From Actinomadura alba (GTDB taxonomy: Bacteria > Actinomycetota > Actinomycetes > Streptosporangiales > Streptosporangiaceae), in contig NZ_JABVEC010000019.1 of assembly GCF_014323705.1 (NCBI RefSeq), positions 1-64,000 of the forward strand: 64,000 bases of DNA. The letters run 5' to 3'. Positions 16,133 to 24,687 of this stretch are shown here, piece by piece. The position numbers were made by a program, and so were the translations under genes. The notes beneath the pieces were generated by a model. That model worked only from the letters and a program-made list of their open reading frames with translations, did not search any database and was not told the DNA's origin. Numbering within the stretch: the first letter of the stretch is position 1; each line of letters begins with the position of its first letter.

Positions 16133-16161
16133 AGACGCCCACCCGGCCGCAGTGGTTTACC
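16133..16161 (-). promoter_or_regulatory. ECF-type promoter of paralog 4
   Basis: GGTAAAC (16161-16155), 17 bases, CGTCT (16137-16133), eight bases before GTG 16124. Fourth example in the window with the same geometry. Confidence 0.75.
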
Positions 16162-16189
16162 GCGTGCCGCGAGTAAATACCCGGAACGG

Positions 16190-17107
16190 TCAGGCGTGGC
16201 CGGCTCTGATGGCTCGGAGCCAGGCGGAGGCCTCGGTGAAGTCGTCGTCGTGGGTGCCGCGGCGGATCTCGGGCCGGGCACGGTCGGCGGCCGCGTACGA
16301 GCCCAGGAAGCGGAGGTCGGCGCACACCCTGCGCAGGCCCATCAGGGCCTCGCCGACCCGGGCGTCGGCGACGTGGCCCTCGAAGTCCATCCAGAAGAGG
16401 TACGACCCGAGGCCCGCGCCGGTCGGCCGGGACTGGATCAGCGTCAGGTTGATACCCCGCATGGAGAACTCGGTCAGGATCTCCAGCAGCGCGCCCGGAT
16501 GGTCCTCACCGATGAACGCGACCACGGTCGTACGGTCGGCACCGGACGGCTCGGGCGCCACGCACGGGCGCCGCAGGACGACGAAGCGGGTGACCGCGTC
16601 CGCGACGTCATGGATCTCGTCGGCCAGCACGGACAGGCCGTAGCGGGCGGCGGCGAAGCCCCCCGCCAGCGCCGCGTCGTACAGGCCGTCGGCCACGTGC
16701 TGGGCGGCCTCGGCGTTGGAGGTGGCGGCCCGCCACTCGGCGTCCGGCACATGCTCCGCCAGCCAGCGCCGGCACTGCGGCTGGGCGTGCGGGTGGCTGG
16801 CCACCGTCTTGATCGACGAGAAGGTCGCGCCCGGCCGTACGAGCAGCGCGAACTCAACGGGAAGGTGGATCTCGCCGACGATCTGCAGCGGCTCGCCGGT
16901 GGCGAGTTCGTCGAGCGTCGTCGGCACCGAACCCTCTACCGAGTTCTCCAGCGCCACGACGGCCGCGTCGGCGTCGCCGCGCCGTACCGCATCGAGCGCC
17001 GCGGGCACCGTGGCGAACGGAAGCTGCTCGGCACCGGCCGCGTCGGCGAGCGTGTGCAGCGCCGCTTCGGTGAAGGTACCGGCGGGGCCCAGGTAGGCAT
17101 AGCGCAT
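16190..17107 (-). CDS. pheA: Prephenate dehydratase
   Basis: The 305-residue enzyme converts prephenate to phenylpyruvate in phenylalanine synthesis. It starts MRYAYLGPAGTFTEAAL. The catalytic domain contains ALENSVEGSVPTTLD and the Thr-Arg-Phe motif as AVTRFVVL. The C-terminal 90 residues are an ACT domain (VVAFIGEDHPGALLEIL, then GINLTLIQSRPTG, the ESRP-like Phe-binding motif with Q for E). It is monofunctional, with no chorismate mutase domain. ATG 17107 is the family start. The downstream paralog array has its own promoter, so pheA is probably the end of the transcript from the DUF4446 side. Confidence 0.95.
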   Translation of the reverse strand: MRYAYLGPAGTFTEAALHTLADAAGAEQLPFATVPAALDAVRRGDADAAVVALENSVEGSVPTTLDELATGEPLQIVGEIHLPVEFALLVRPGATFSSIKTVASHPHAQPQCRRWLAEHVPDAEWRAATSNAEAAQHVADGLYDAALAGGFAAARYGLSVLADEIHDVADAVTRFVVLRRPCVAPEPSGADRTTVVAFIGEDHPGALLEILTEFSMRGINLTLIQSRPTGAGLGSYLFWMDFEGHVADARVGEALMGLRRVCADLRFLGSYAAADRARPEIRRGTHDDDFTEASAWLRAIRAGHA

Positions 17108-17132
17108 GGTAGAAGAGGTTACGTGCCCTCCG

Positions 17133-17591
17133 TCACGCATGTGTCGTGGACGGGGTACCCGAGCCGAAGTCGGGGAGCGGATCGGTCATTCGTACCACCG
17201 GGCCCTTGCCGAGGCGGGCGGCCCGCAGGGCTTGATCCTCCTCGGGCGACAGCGGCTCGATGCCACGCCCGTCCCTGACGACCTTGGCGTAGGTCCGGGT
17301 CTCCGAACGCCCGTTGATCGAGGTGACCACCACGCCGTCCCCGGCGGCGTTGATCACCGCGAGCGAGAAGGACAGCCGGCCGGACATCTCTTTCAGCGCG
17401 TCGTAGTGCACGATGGCGAGATCTCGCAGGGCCTGGTTGTCGACGACGCCGCCGGCGACCTGCAGCTGGCGACGAAGCACGTCGGCGCACTCCTCGACGA
17501 CCAGGTTCACCCGGTTGTGCGCGGCCAGGGCGATGGAGAGCCCGGTCGCTCCGGCCACCAAGCCGGCGATCGCGACAGTGACAAGAATCAC
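17133..17591 (-). CDS. DUF4446 family membrane-associated protein
   Basis: The 152-residue protein starts at GTG 17591, overlapping the stop of the GT87 gene as GTGA. It has one N-terminal membrane segment (VILVTVAIAGLVAGATGLSI). The conserved DUF4446 core follows: DLAIVHYDALKEMSGRLSFSLAVINAAGDGVVVTSINGRSETRTY, shown here in part as SFSLAVINAAGDGVVVTSI, then LSPEEDQALRAA. The function of the family is unknown. Translational coupling to the glycosyltransferase suggests a cell-envelope role. Confidence 0.85.
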   Translation of the reverse strand: MILVTVAIAGLVAGATGLSIALAAHNRVNLVVEECADVLRRQLQVAGGVVDNQALRDLAIVHYDALKEMSGRLSFSLAVINAAGDGVVVTSINGRSETRTYAKVVRDGRGIEPLSPEEDQALRAARLGKGPVVRMTDPLPDFGSGTPSTTHA

Positions 17592-18883
17592 CTGGCGAGA
17601 GTATCCACCCCAACCGTCCCAGGCGAGGACTCGCGGTGCCGGTTTACCAAATCCAGCCTTCTCACCAGCCAATATCCGAGCACCAGCACAAGCGAGACGG
17701 CCATCAAACCGTACGAATTCTGGATCATCCGCCCGGCGAAGCGGACGGGCGCCGAATGATCGGCACCGATCAGCTTCGTTCCCCACCACGGCAGCGGCAG
17801 AACATAGAAGAGCCAGACGCCGGCGGCCGCCAGACACCGCCGTGGGTGGCGCCCGTCGCCGGCGAGCGCGCCGAGCACCAGGATGATCCACACCAGGTGG
17901 TGGATCCAGCCGACCGGAGACAGCAGCACAGACAGCAGCCCGACGATCGCGATACCCGCCATCTCGGCGCTGCGGGCGTCCGGCCCGTCCAGCCGGGTGG
18001 CCAGCAGTGAGGCCCTGCGAGCCTGCCGGAAACCGAGATAACCGACGGTGACGAGGCATGCGGCCCACAACAGTGACGTGAGCGTCCCAGGCCAGTACAG
18101 CCGGAGCAGCATGCCGTTGATCGACTGATTCGTGGTGCCGTTGTTGGCCCCGACCCGGTCGTTGTCGAGCAGTGCGCCGAACCAGAAGTCGACGGAGTCT
18201 CCGGGCAGGAGGGCGAAGGCGCACAAGGTCGCCACCACCGCCGTCGTGACGGCATTGATCGACGCCTGCCGCCGCCCGCTGATCAGCAGATAGATGAGGA
18301 AGACCCCGGGCACCAGCTTGATCGCGGTGGCCAGCCCGATCAGCATGCCACGCGGCCAGCGCGGCGACTCCGTGACACAGTCGGCGACGCAGAGCACGAC
18401 GAGGAACAGCCCGACCTGGCCGAACCGGATCTGATCGCTCACCGACATGAGATGAGCGGTCGCCCCGAACAGGGCGCCGGTGGCGACGGGGGCCCACCTT
18501 CCGGCTCGGCGGATGAGATCGCGGAAGGCGTAACAGATCGTGATCGCCAGGGCCGCGTACACCAGGATCACCCACACCCACTGCACGACCGGCCACGAGA
18601 TCACCGCCAACGGCGCGGCGAGCAGGGCGGCGAACGGCGGATAAGTGAACGGCAGCAGCTGCGGGGGCTGGGTGAGCACGTCGTAGACCGGAGCGCCCCT
18701 CAGCACCGCCTGGCCACCGGAACGATAGACGTCGAGGTCGACGAGTCGCTGGTCCGGTGGGTTGGTCATCCAGTGCAGGAGGATCGGCGCGACCGCCGCC
18801 ACGGCCACCGCGATCCCCGCGATCACGATCGCGATGTCGGCGGCGGCCGGGCGTCCCCAGCGCACGGTCTTCCGTTCAGGCAT
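17588..18883 (-). CDS. Glycosyltransferase family 87 (DUF2029), polyprenol-phosphate-mannose dependent
   Basis: The 431-residue polytopic protein has about ten membrane helices. After the first helix comes LVDLDVYRSGGQAVLRGAPVYD, with the DLDVY acidic pair of GT-C enzymes, and then FTYPPFAALL. Relatives in mycobacteria add mannose or arabinose to lipomannan or lipoarabinomannan from polyprenyl-phospho-sugars on the outer face of the membrane. ATG 18883 has AGGA upstream; GTG 18910 is the alternative. It is coupled to DUF4446 by a four-base overlap and divergent from the 18947 gene, sharing a short promoter region. Confidence 0.85.
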   Translation of the reverse strand: MPERKTVRWGRPAAADIAIVIAGIAVAVAAVAPILLHWMTNPPDQRLVDLDVYRSGGQAVLRGAPVYDVLTQPPQLLPFTYPPFAALLAAPLAVISWPVVQWVWVILVYAALAITICYAFRDLIRRAGRWAPVATGALFGATAHLMSVSDQIRFGQVGLFLVVLCVADCVTESPRWPRGMLIGLATAIKLVPGVFLIYLLISGRRQASINAVTTAVVATLCAFALLPGDSVDFWFGALLDNDRVGANNGTTNQSINGMLLRLYWPGTLTSLLWAACLVTVGYLGFRQARRASLLATRLDGPDARSAEMAGIAIVGLLSVLLSPVGWIHHLVWIILVLGALAGDGRHPRRCLAAAGVWLFYVLPLPWWGTKLIGADHSAPVRFAGRMIQNSYGLMAVSLVLVLGYWLVRRLDLVNRHRESSPGTVGVDTLAR

Positions 18884-18946
18884 ACGTCCATCCTGGCCCA
18901 AGACGCCCACTAACCTGAGATCGACCTTGACGATGGAGGTATTCAG

Positions 18947-21328
18947 GTGTCACTACGGGGGGCGACGGCCGCCGCATGTTGTGCGGTGGCGCTCCTGGCC
19001 TTTCTGGTGCTCCTGACGCCTCCGCCCGCCGCGAGAGCGGGTACGGCCGGCACCGGAGCGGCCGCGGCCGCTCCGGTCTCGGGGAGGTCCGCACAGGCCG
19101 CGCCGGGCACCACCAAGCCCGGATCCGGGCGCGTGGTGATCATCGGGATTCCCAGCCTGCTGTGGAACGACGTGAGCGAGACCGGCACCCCCGCCCTGTG
19201 GCGGCTGACCGGCACCGGGTCCGCCGCCGCGCTCAGCGTCCGGGCGACCACCAGCATCACCTGCCCGGTCGACGGCTGGCTCACCGTCTCGGCCGGGCAG
19301 CGTGCGCGGCTCGCCCACGGCAACTGTGCCCTGCCGCCGGCCCCGGCCGTACAGGGAGAGAACGCCCAGGCCGCCGGCTGGCCGGACATCCGCAGCGACA
19401 ACGCGGGCACCTCCTACAAGGCCCGGGTGGGCCTGCTCGGTGACGCCGTACGGCAGCCGGGCGCGGGACAGCCCGGTGCAGGACAGCCCGGTGCAGGACA
19501 GGCGAGGGCCGGCGCGCGACCGTGCACGATGGCGGTCGGTCCGGGTGCCGTGTACGGGGCCGCCGACGGCAACGGCGCGGTGGACGTCTACGCTCCCTCG
19601 ATCGACCGGGTCCCCTCGGGCGGGTGGGGCCGGTGCGCGCTGACCGTGGTGGAGATCGACGACGTCTTCCGCGCCTATATCAACGCCGGTGTCGACCTGC
19701 GCGGCGCGCAGGTGCCGCTCAGCGGCAAAGACCGCAGGGCCGCGGCGGCCGTCGCCGACCGGCGGGTCGGCCAGGTGCTCGCCGCACTCCCGCCGGACAC
19801 CACCGTGCTGGTCGCCGGGCTGTCGGACACGGTGCTGGCGCACCTACACGTCGCCCTGGCGGCCGGCCCGGGCGGTGAGGGGACGAGCTTCGGATCGGCC
19901 GCGGGATCACACCCCGATGACGCGCCGGGCGGCCCGGGCTACCTGACCGCCAACTCGACCCGGCGGACCGGGCTGGTGACACTCACCGACGTGACGGCGA
20001 CGGCGTTGCGGGCGCTCGGGATCTCCCAGCCGAACCAGGCGATCGGTTCCGCATGGCGCGTGGAGGCCTCCGCCGACTCGGCCGCCGCCAAGGTGCACAA
20101 CCTGAACGACGAGGACGTCGCCGCGCAGGTGGTCAGCCGGATGCAGGCGGCCTTCTTCATCGTGCTGTTCGGCGGGCAGTTGCTGGTCTACCTGCTCGCC
20201 TCGATGGCGCTGCGCCGCCGCTGGGGCGGAACGGACTCACGACGGCGCATCCTGCGTACCATCCGCGTCGTGTCGCTGATCGGCGCGGCCGCCCCGGTGG
20301 CGACCTTCCTGGCCAATGTCGTGCCCTGGTGGCGCAACCCCCATCCGCTGGCGGGGCTGCTGGTCAGCGCGACCGTCGCCCTGGCCGTGGTGATCGGGCT
20401 GGCGCTGGGCGGGCCATGGCGACGGTCGGTCATCACGCCAGGCCTGATCATCGCCGGGGTCACCGCGCTGGTGCTCGGCCTCGACGTGGTGACGGGCTCG
20501 CGCCTGGAGCTCAACGCCTTCATGGGCTACAACGCGATCGTCGCCGGCCGCTTCTACGGCTTCGGCAATCCGGCCTTCGCGCTCTTCGCCACGGCGGCGA
20601 TCCTGTCGGCGGCCTGGCTGGCCGAGTGGCCCCTGCGCGCCCAGCGGAAGAAGATCGCGGTGGCGGTGGTCGTGGCGGTGGGCATCGCCGCGATGGCGAT
20701 CGATGGCTGGCCGGCGTGGGGCAGCGACTTCGGCGGCGTGCTCGCGATCGTGCCCGCGGTCGCAGTGCTCACGCTGATGGTCGCGGGCAAGCGGGTCTCG
20801 GCGTTCAGGCTGGGGCTGTTCTGCATGGCCGGAGCGGTCGTGGTCCTGTTGATCTCCTACGTCGACGCGCGGCGACCGGCCGGCGACCAGTCACACCTCG
20901 GCCGGTTCTGGGAACAGCTCATGGCCGGTGAAGCGTGGGACGTGATCATGCGCAAGGCCGGGGCGATGCTGCACAGCCTCGGCTACTGGCCGTACACGGT
21001 GATCGCGATCGCCGCGCTCAGCTTCCTGTACTTCGTGCTGGCCCGGCCGCTCGACTGGCGGGCGGCGCTGCTCGGCCAGGCGTACAGCCACTCCCTCACG
21101 CTGCGGCCGGCGCTGCTCTCGGCACTGACCGTGGCGATCATCGGGATGCTGATGAACGACTCCGGGGTGGTGGTGCCCGCCCTGGTGTTCAGCCTCGCGA
21201 TCCCGCTCGTACTGGCGGCTTCGATCCGGGCACTGGAACTGGACGGGCGGAACGGCGAGCCCACACCACCAGAAGGACCAGCACGGCGGTCAGCGTCCAC
21301 GGGACGATCACCGGCCGCACCACGGTGA
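18947..21328 (+). CDS. Alkaline-phosphatase-superfamily-like membrane protein, exported N-terminal domain
   Basis: The 793-residue protein starts at GTG 18947 with GGAGGT seven bases upstream. A signal anchor (CCAVALLAFLVLLTPP) precedes an exported domain of about 380 residues. It contains VVIIGIPSLLWNDV and TCPVDGWLTVSAGQRA, resembling the metal-binding start of alkaline-phosphatase-like folds, and TGLVTLTDVTATAL near its end. The C-terminal half has about ten membrane helices. A short repeat GAGQPGAGQPGAGQ lies near 170. Similar proteins are common in actinobacteria and uncharacterised; a role in envelope glycan or lipid modification is inferred from the glycosyltransferase neighbours. Its 3' end overlaps the opposing gene by 140 bases. 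Confidence 0.75.
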   Translation: MSLRGATAAACCAVALLAFLVLLTPPPAARAGTAGTGAAAAAPVSGRSAQAAPGTTKPGSGRVVIIGIPSLLWNDVSETGTPALWRLTGTGSAAALSVRATTSITCPVDGWLTVSAGQRARLAHGNCALPPAPAVQGENAQAAGWPDIRSDNAGTSYKARVGLLGDAVRQPGAGQPGAGQPGAGQARAGARPCTMAVGPGAVYGAADGNGAVDVYAPSIDRVPSGGWGRCALTVVEIDDVFRAYINAGVDLRGAQVPLSGKDRRAAAAVADRRVGQVLAALPPDTTVLVAGLSDTVLAHLHVALAAGPGGEGTSFGSAAGSHPDDAPGGPGYLTANSTRRTGLVTLTDVTATALRALGISQPNQAIGSAWRVEASADSAAAKVHNLNDEDVAAQVVSRMQAAFFIVLFGGQLLVYLLASMALRRRWGGTDSRRRILRTIRVVSLIGAAAPVATFLANVVPWWRNPHPLAGLLVSATVALAVVIGLALGGPWRRSVITPGLIIAGVTALVLGLDVVTGSRLELNAFMGYNAIVAGRFYGFGNPAFALFATAAILSAAWLAEWPLRAQRKKIAVAVVVAVGIAAMAIDGWPAWGSDFGGVLAIVPAVAVLTLMVAGKRVSAFRLGLFCMAGAVVVLLISYVDARRPAGDQSHLGRFWEQLMAGEAWDVIMRKAGAMLHSLGYWPYTVIAIAALSFLYFVLARPLDWRAALLGQAYSHSLTLRPALLSALTVAIIGMLMNDSGVVVPALVFSLAIPLVLAASIRALELDGRNGEPTPPEGPARRSASTGRSPAAPR

Positions 21329-22727
21329 ACAGCCAGGACAGACCGGCCGGCAGATCGATCAGGTCGGGGGCCCGGGCGGGCAGGTAGGCCAGGCTGAGCG
21401 CCACGGTGCGGGCCAGCAGCAGCCGGTCGAACCGCGACCACGGCAGCAGCGCCAGCACCGCCCAGCCCAGCCCGTCGTACCAGGGCAGCGCGTAGGGTGC
21501 GGCGAACAGCCAGGCGAGCACCAGCGCGGCCGCGACCCGCCGGTGCTCCTGCCCCGGCTCGACGGGCAGCGCCCGAGCCAGCAGGACGACCAGCCCGGCC
21601 AGCAGGAGCAACGCCCCGGCCTGGACGACCGGGCGATTGGTCCCCTTGCCGAGCGCCACGTCCACCAGATGCCATGGCGTGGCCAGTGACACCGAGTTGG
21701 ACGCCCTCCTGACCTGGTCGAACGCCTGCCACCCGACGATGCAGTAGGCCACCGCCACGACCGTCGCCGCCGCGCCGAACAGGGCCGCCGCCGGGAGCAA
21801 CGGCCGGAACGACCGCTGTGATCGCGCCTGCTGCCAGGGACGCCCGCGCAGGAGCGCCCAGGCGGGCCCACCGCCGACGAGGGCGGCCGGGAGCTTGAGC
21901 GCGACGCCGGCGCCCACGAGCGCGCCGGTGGCGAGTAGCCGCCCGGCCGGCGGCACCACCCCGCCTCGGTCGATGGGGCGGGGCTCGGTCGATCGTCCGC
22001 CGGGCCCGGCACCCGTGAACACCGCGATGGCGGCGACTGCCACGGCGATGGCCAGGGTGTCGTTGTGCGCTCCGGACACCAGGTGGAAGAGCATCAACGG
22101 GTTGAGCGTCCAGAACAGCACCGATCGGACCGGGTCGCCGTACCGGTAGAGGATCAGACCGACGAGGGCGAATGCCAGCGCGCCGGTGACCGACAGGCCG
22201 AAGACCGTCAGCCGCACCGACTCGCCGCCGAACCATGAGGCGATGGCCTGCTGACCGGTGGCGATCGGCCCGTACACCGACGGAGTGGAGCGCCACTCCT
22301 GTACGGCGCGCGCCACCGGGTCGTCGGGCAGGTCGGCGGCGCCGGTGGTGTACGGATCATGACCGGTCACGACCATCCGGCCGTACGCGGCGTAGTTGAG
22401 GTGATCGGCGGAGCCGACGGGCGGCAGGAGGGCGAACGCGGCCGTCGCGAGGAGCCCCGCCAGCAGGAGCGGTCTCGGCGCCGGGCGCCAGCCCCGGCCC
22501 GCCGCGTACAGGCAGAGGCCCAGGCCGAGCCCGGCGAGCAGCACCCCGCCCGCGACCAGGCCGATCACGAGGTACGGCGAGGGATGCGCGGTCAGCGAGA
22601 ACGGCGGGCCGTGACCGGGCAGGGTCGGCTGCACCGCCGACGGCCCGAGCACGGCCGTGACGAGGAAGCATCCGGTGCTCAGGCCGATGGCGCAGAGCCC
22701 GGCGAAGCCGATCCCGCGTGAGGTCAC
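21189..22727 (-). CDS. GT-C mannosyltransferase, MptB-like
   Basis: The 512-residue polytopic protein has about 13 membrane helices. It carries SADHLNYAAYGRMVVTGHDPY, with the Asp-containing first periplasmic loop of MptA/MptB-type alpha-1,6-mannosyltransferases, then TPSVYGPIATGQQAIA and LNPLMLFHLVSGAHNDTLA, which are diagnostic in this family. It uses polyprenyl-phosphomannose outside the membrane to elongate a lipomannan-like glycan. The GTG start overlaps the stop of the GT2 gene (GTGA), so the two are coupled. The last about 46 codons overlap the opposing gene at 18947-21328. Confidence 0.88.
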   Translation of the reverse strand: MTSRGIGFAGLCAIGLSTGCFLVTAVLGPSAVQPTLPGHGPPFSLTAHPSPYLVIGLVAGGVLLAGLGLGLCLYAAGRGWRPAPRPLLLAGLLATAAFALLPPVGSADHLNYAAYGRMVVTGHDPYTTGAADLPDDPVARAVQEWRSTPSVYGPIATGQQAIASWFGGESVRLTVFGLSVTGALAFALVGLILYRYGDPVRSVLFWTLNPLMLFHLVSGAHNDTLAIAVAVAAIAVFTGAGPGGRSTEPRPIDRGGVVPPAGRLLATGALVGAGVALKLPAALVGGGPAWALLRGRPWQQARSQRSFRPLLPAAALFGAAATVVAVAYCIVGWQAFDQVRRASNSVSLATPWHLVDVALGKGTNRPVVQAGALLLLAGLVVLLARALPVEPGQEHRRVAAALVLAWLFAAPYALPWYDGLGWAVLALLPWSRFDRLLLARTVALSLAYLPARAPDLIDLPAGLSWLFTVVRPVIVPWTLTAVLVLLVVWARRSARPVPVPGSKPPVRAGSRG

Positions 22728-23455
22728 TTGAAGCCGCGTAGCCGGTCGAGCCGGCCGGTGATCGCCGGCTCTCTGACGGCCAGCGCGCGCGCGACGTCGC
22801 GGAACTGCCTGGCCCGGTGGATCTGTGCCTTCCAGTCGGTGCCGGTGGCCCGGTGCGCCAGCGGCACCTCGACCTCGGTCACCCGGAAGCTCCGGTGCAG
22901 CAGATCGATCGTCAGCGCCGTCTCGACCCCGAAGCCCGGGGCGAGCGGGAGCGCCGCGGCGAACGCCGCCCTGGTCAGGCAGCGCTGCCCGTTGAGCGGC
23001 TGCGTCGCCTGCCAGCCGGTCGCCCGCCTGATGCCGTCGCGCGACAGCCGCACCACGAAGCCATGGCCACCGAGCTTGACGATCGAGGAGAACACCGCGA
23101 TGGTCATGTCCGCCTCGCCGCGCCGAACCGGCTCGATCAAGGGTGCGGCGTCGCGGGCGGTCTCGGCGAGGTCGGCGTCGAGGAACAGCAGATGCCGCGG
23201 CATCTCGCGGCCGTCGTCGAGAAGGCGCACGGCCTCGGCACCGGTCTCCATCGCGGCGCCCTTGCCCCGGTTACGGCTGTGCCGTACGACCTTGGCACCG
23301 GCATCCTCGGCCACTCGGGCCGTCCCGTCGGCCGAGCCGTCGTCGACGACCACGACAAGATCGACGCCGGGCAGTTCGAGGGCTGCCTTCACCGTCGCGG
23401 CGACACGGTCACGCTCGTCCTTGGCCGCGATGATGACGGCCACGTCAGCCTGCAT
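22724..23455 (-). CDS. Glycosyltransferase family 2, polyprenyl-phosphate-sugar synthase-like
   Basis: The 243-residue GT-A enzyme starts MQADVAVIIAAKDERDRVAATVK. It has VVVVDDGSADGTARVA, the nucleotide-sugar DxD-like FLDADLAET, and QPLNGQRCLTRAAF. There are no membrane helices. It resembles dolichol-phosphate-mannose or glucosyl-3-phosphoglycerate-type synthases. Overlap with the downstream MptB-like gene suggests it makes the lipid-linked mannose donor, but the substrate is inferred. Confidence 0.85.
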   Translation of the reverse strand: MQADVAVIIAAKDERDRVAATVKAALELPGVDLVVVVDDGSADGTARVAEDAGAKVVRHSRNRGKGAAMETGAEAVRLLDDGREMPRHLLFLDADLAETARDAAPLIEPVRRGEADMTIAVFSSIVKLGGHGFVVRLSRDGIRRATGWQATQPLNGQRCLTRAAFAAALPLAPGFGVETALTIDLLHRSFRVTEVEVPLAHRATGTDWKAQIHRARQFRDVARALAVREPAITGRLDRLRGFK

Positions 23456-23515
23456 AAAGGCGATGGTAGTGCCGCCGGGCCCTACCGGCGGGTCACCGAC
23501 GCCAGAACACCGGCA

Positions 23516-23860
23516 TCAGGTCGCATCGAGCGCCGGCACCGCGTCGTGCACGGAGAAGACGGTGTCGAGCCCGGTCACCTGCAGGATGCGCCGTACGGCG
23601 GGGCGTGGGGCGGCCAACTCGAGCGTGCCGCCCTGCTCCTTGAGCCGCTTCATGGCCGACAACAGCACGTTCATGCCGGTCGAGTCGCAGAATTCGATCC
23701 CACTCAGGTCGACCACGACGCGGTCGACGCGTTCGCGCAGCAGCGAGGCCAGTACGGTCTGCAGTCGCGGTGCGGTGTAAAGGTCGAGTTCGCCGCTCGC
23801 GGTGACGACGGCGTGACCTCCCTGAGACGTACTTGAGACATTTAGCTCCACCTGCCGCAC
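23516..23860 (-). CDS. STAS-domain anti-sigma factor antagonist
   Basis: The 114-residue protein is a single STAS domain, RsbV/BldG-like. Features are VTASGELDLYTAPRLQTVL and the phosphorylation loop IEFCDSTGMNVLL with the conserved Ser of DSTG. In this family an RsbW-type kinase phosphorylates that Ser and a PP2C phosphatase reactivates it. A candidate kinase lies at 33363-33866, but no linkage is shown. GTG 23860 is used; GTG 23851 is an alternative with a shorter N-terminus. It lies 60 bases upstream of the GT2 gene, in the same direction. Confidence 0.9.
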   Translation of the reverse strand: MRQVELNVSSTSQGGHAVVTASGELDLYTAPRLQTVLASLLRERVDRVVVDLSGIEFCDSTGMNVLLSAMKRLKEQGGTLELAAPRPAVRRILQVTGLDTVFSVHDAVPALDAT

Positions 23861-24170
23861 ACTATCGGGCCGCGGGTCCAGGAGCCAGAGAGTTCACACA
23901 CTCAGATCCCATTCACCGACGGTCTTTACCAGATACGTCACGATCTGGGCTGTGTTCTGCGACGACGAAGTATGGAATTCGGTCCTCGACCCGTGCCCGA
24001 GTACGGGAGGCTAGGGCCGTGCAACAGAGGCTTGACGACTCGGGGAGTGTCACGCAGGGCCTCGGCCGTCCACCGAGGATCCCGGCCGTACGCTGCCCCG
24101 ATGCGGGACCGCTGATGGCTGCTTGTCCGAATTCGGAGTGGCGAATGGCGGAATTTCTGGAGCTCAAGCC
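23861..24170. other. Divergent intergenic region
   Basis: The 310 bases separate the STAS gene from the Cys-rich protein gene. The only coding-like item is a 19-codon frame starting ATG 24114 and ending in CCATGA at the next start codon. GAATTC-like segments recur near 23970 and 24130. No rRNA, tRNA or riboswitch pattern was seen. Confidence 0.4.
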
Positions 24171-24554
24171 ATGACCACCGACCGGGCCACCGACAGATTC
24201 GCCGATCCCCGGCAGGGGAGGCTCCGGGAGCGTCTCGAGACGATCAGGAGCCGCTCGGAGAAGTCGAACTCCTGGCGTTCGTCGACGCAGTTCCTGTCCC
24301 GATTGATCAATCGGGAGGGGTTCGTCCCGGTGAAGACCAAGCTGTCGCGTGAGGACATCGCGTTCCTGGCCGGCGCCCGCGACGACGTCATCGCGCTGGC
24401 CGAGCTGGGGATCCGCCTGCTCGAGATGCACCAGCCCCGCGACGCGGGCGGCATCTCCAGCGACCCGGACAACCCGATCCGCCGGTGCAGGGCCTGCATG
24501 TGGCGGTGGCCCTGCCCGACCTACCGCGCCATCGACGAGGCCGTAGACCGCTGA
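24171..24554 (+). CDS. Hypothetical actinomycete protein with C-terminal Cys motif
   Basis: The 127-residue protein starts at ATG 24171 (MTTDRATDRFADPRQG), with GGAG about ten bases upstream. It is charged and helical in the middle (LSREDIAFLAGARDDVIALAELGIRLLEMHQ). It ends RRCRACMWRWPCPTYRAIDEAVDR, where three Cys in CxxC-x5-C could bind metal or form a disulfide. No membrane segment. I know similar proteins only as uncharacterised actinomycete proteins. The STAS gene is divergent; a strong hairpin follows the stop. Confidence 0.75.
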   Translation: MTTDRATDRFADPRQGRLRERLETIRSRSEKSNSWRSSTQFLSRLINREGFVPVKTKLSREDIAFLAGARDDVIALAELGIRLLEMHQPRDAGGISSDPDNPIRRCRACMWRWPCPTYRAIDEAVDR

Positions 24555-24600
24555 AGCGCGGGTGAAGCCGTAGACCCGCTGAGCCGCCGGTCAAAAGCGA

Positions 24601-24650
24601 ACTCCCGCGAGATCACGACCGTGGAGGTCGGTGTGATCTCGCAGGAGTCC
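24601..24650. terminator. Bidirectional terminator hairpin
   Basis: The arms CTCCCGCGAGATCAC and GTGATCTCGCAGGAG, each with extra pairing GACC/GGTC around a short loop, lie between the convergent genes ending at 24554 (+) and 24688 (-). Confidence 0.7.
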
Positions 24651-24687
24651 GCGGATCGCCGGCCGCGGCCGGCGTGGACATTGGCCG

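Noticed and set aside
17643..17650. GGTTTACC, complement of the ECF -35, inside the GT87 gene
   Set aside because: No CGTCY at 17 bases, and it is within coding sequence near a gene end.
17133..18596. Apparent 487-residue fusion on the minus strand
   Set aside because: The first 300 codons are an out-of-phase reading of the GT87 gene; only the last 152 codons from GTG 17591 are a real DUF4446 protein.
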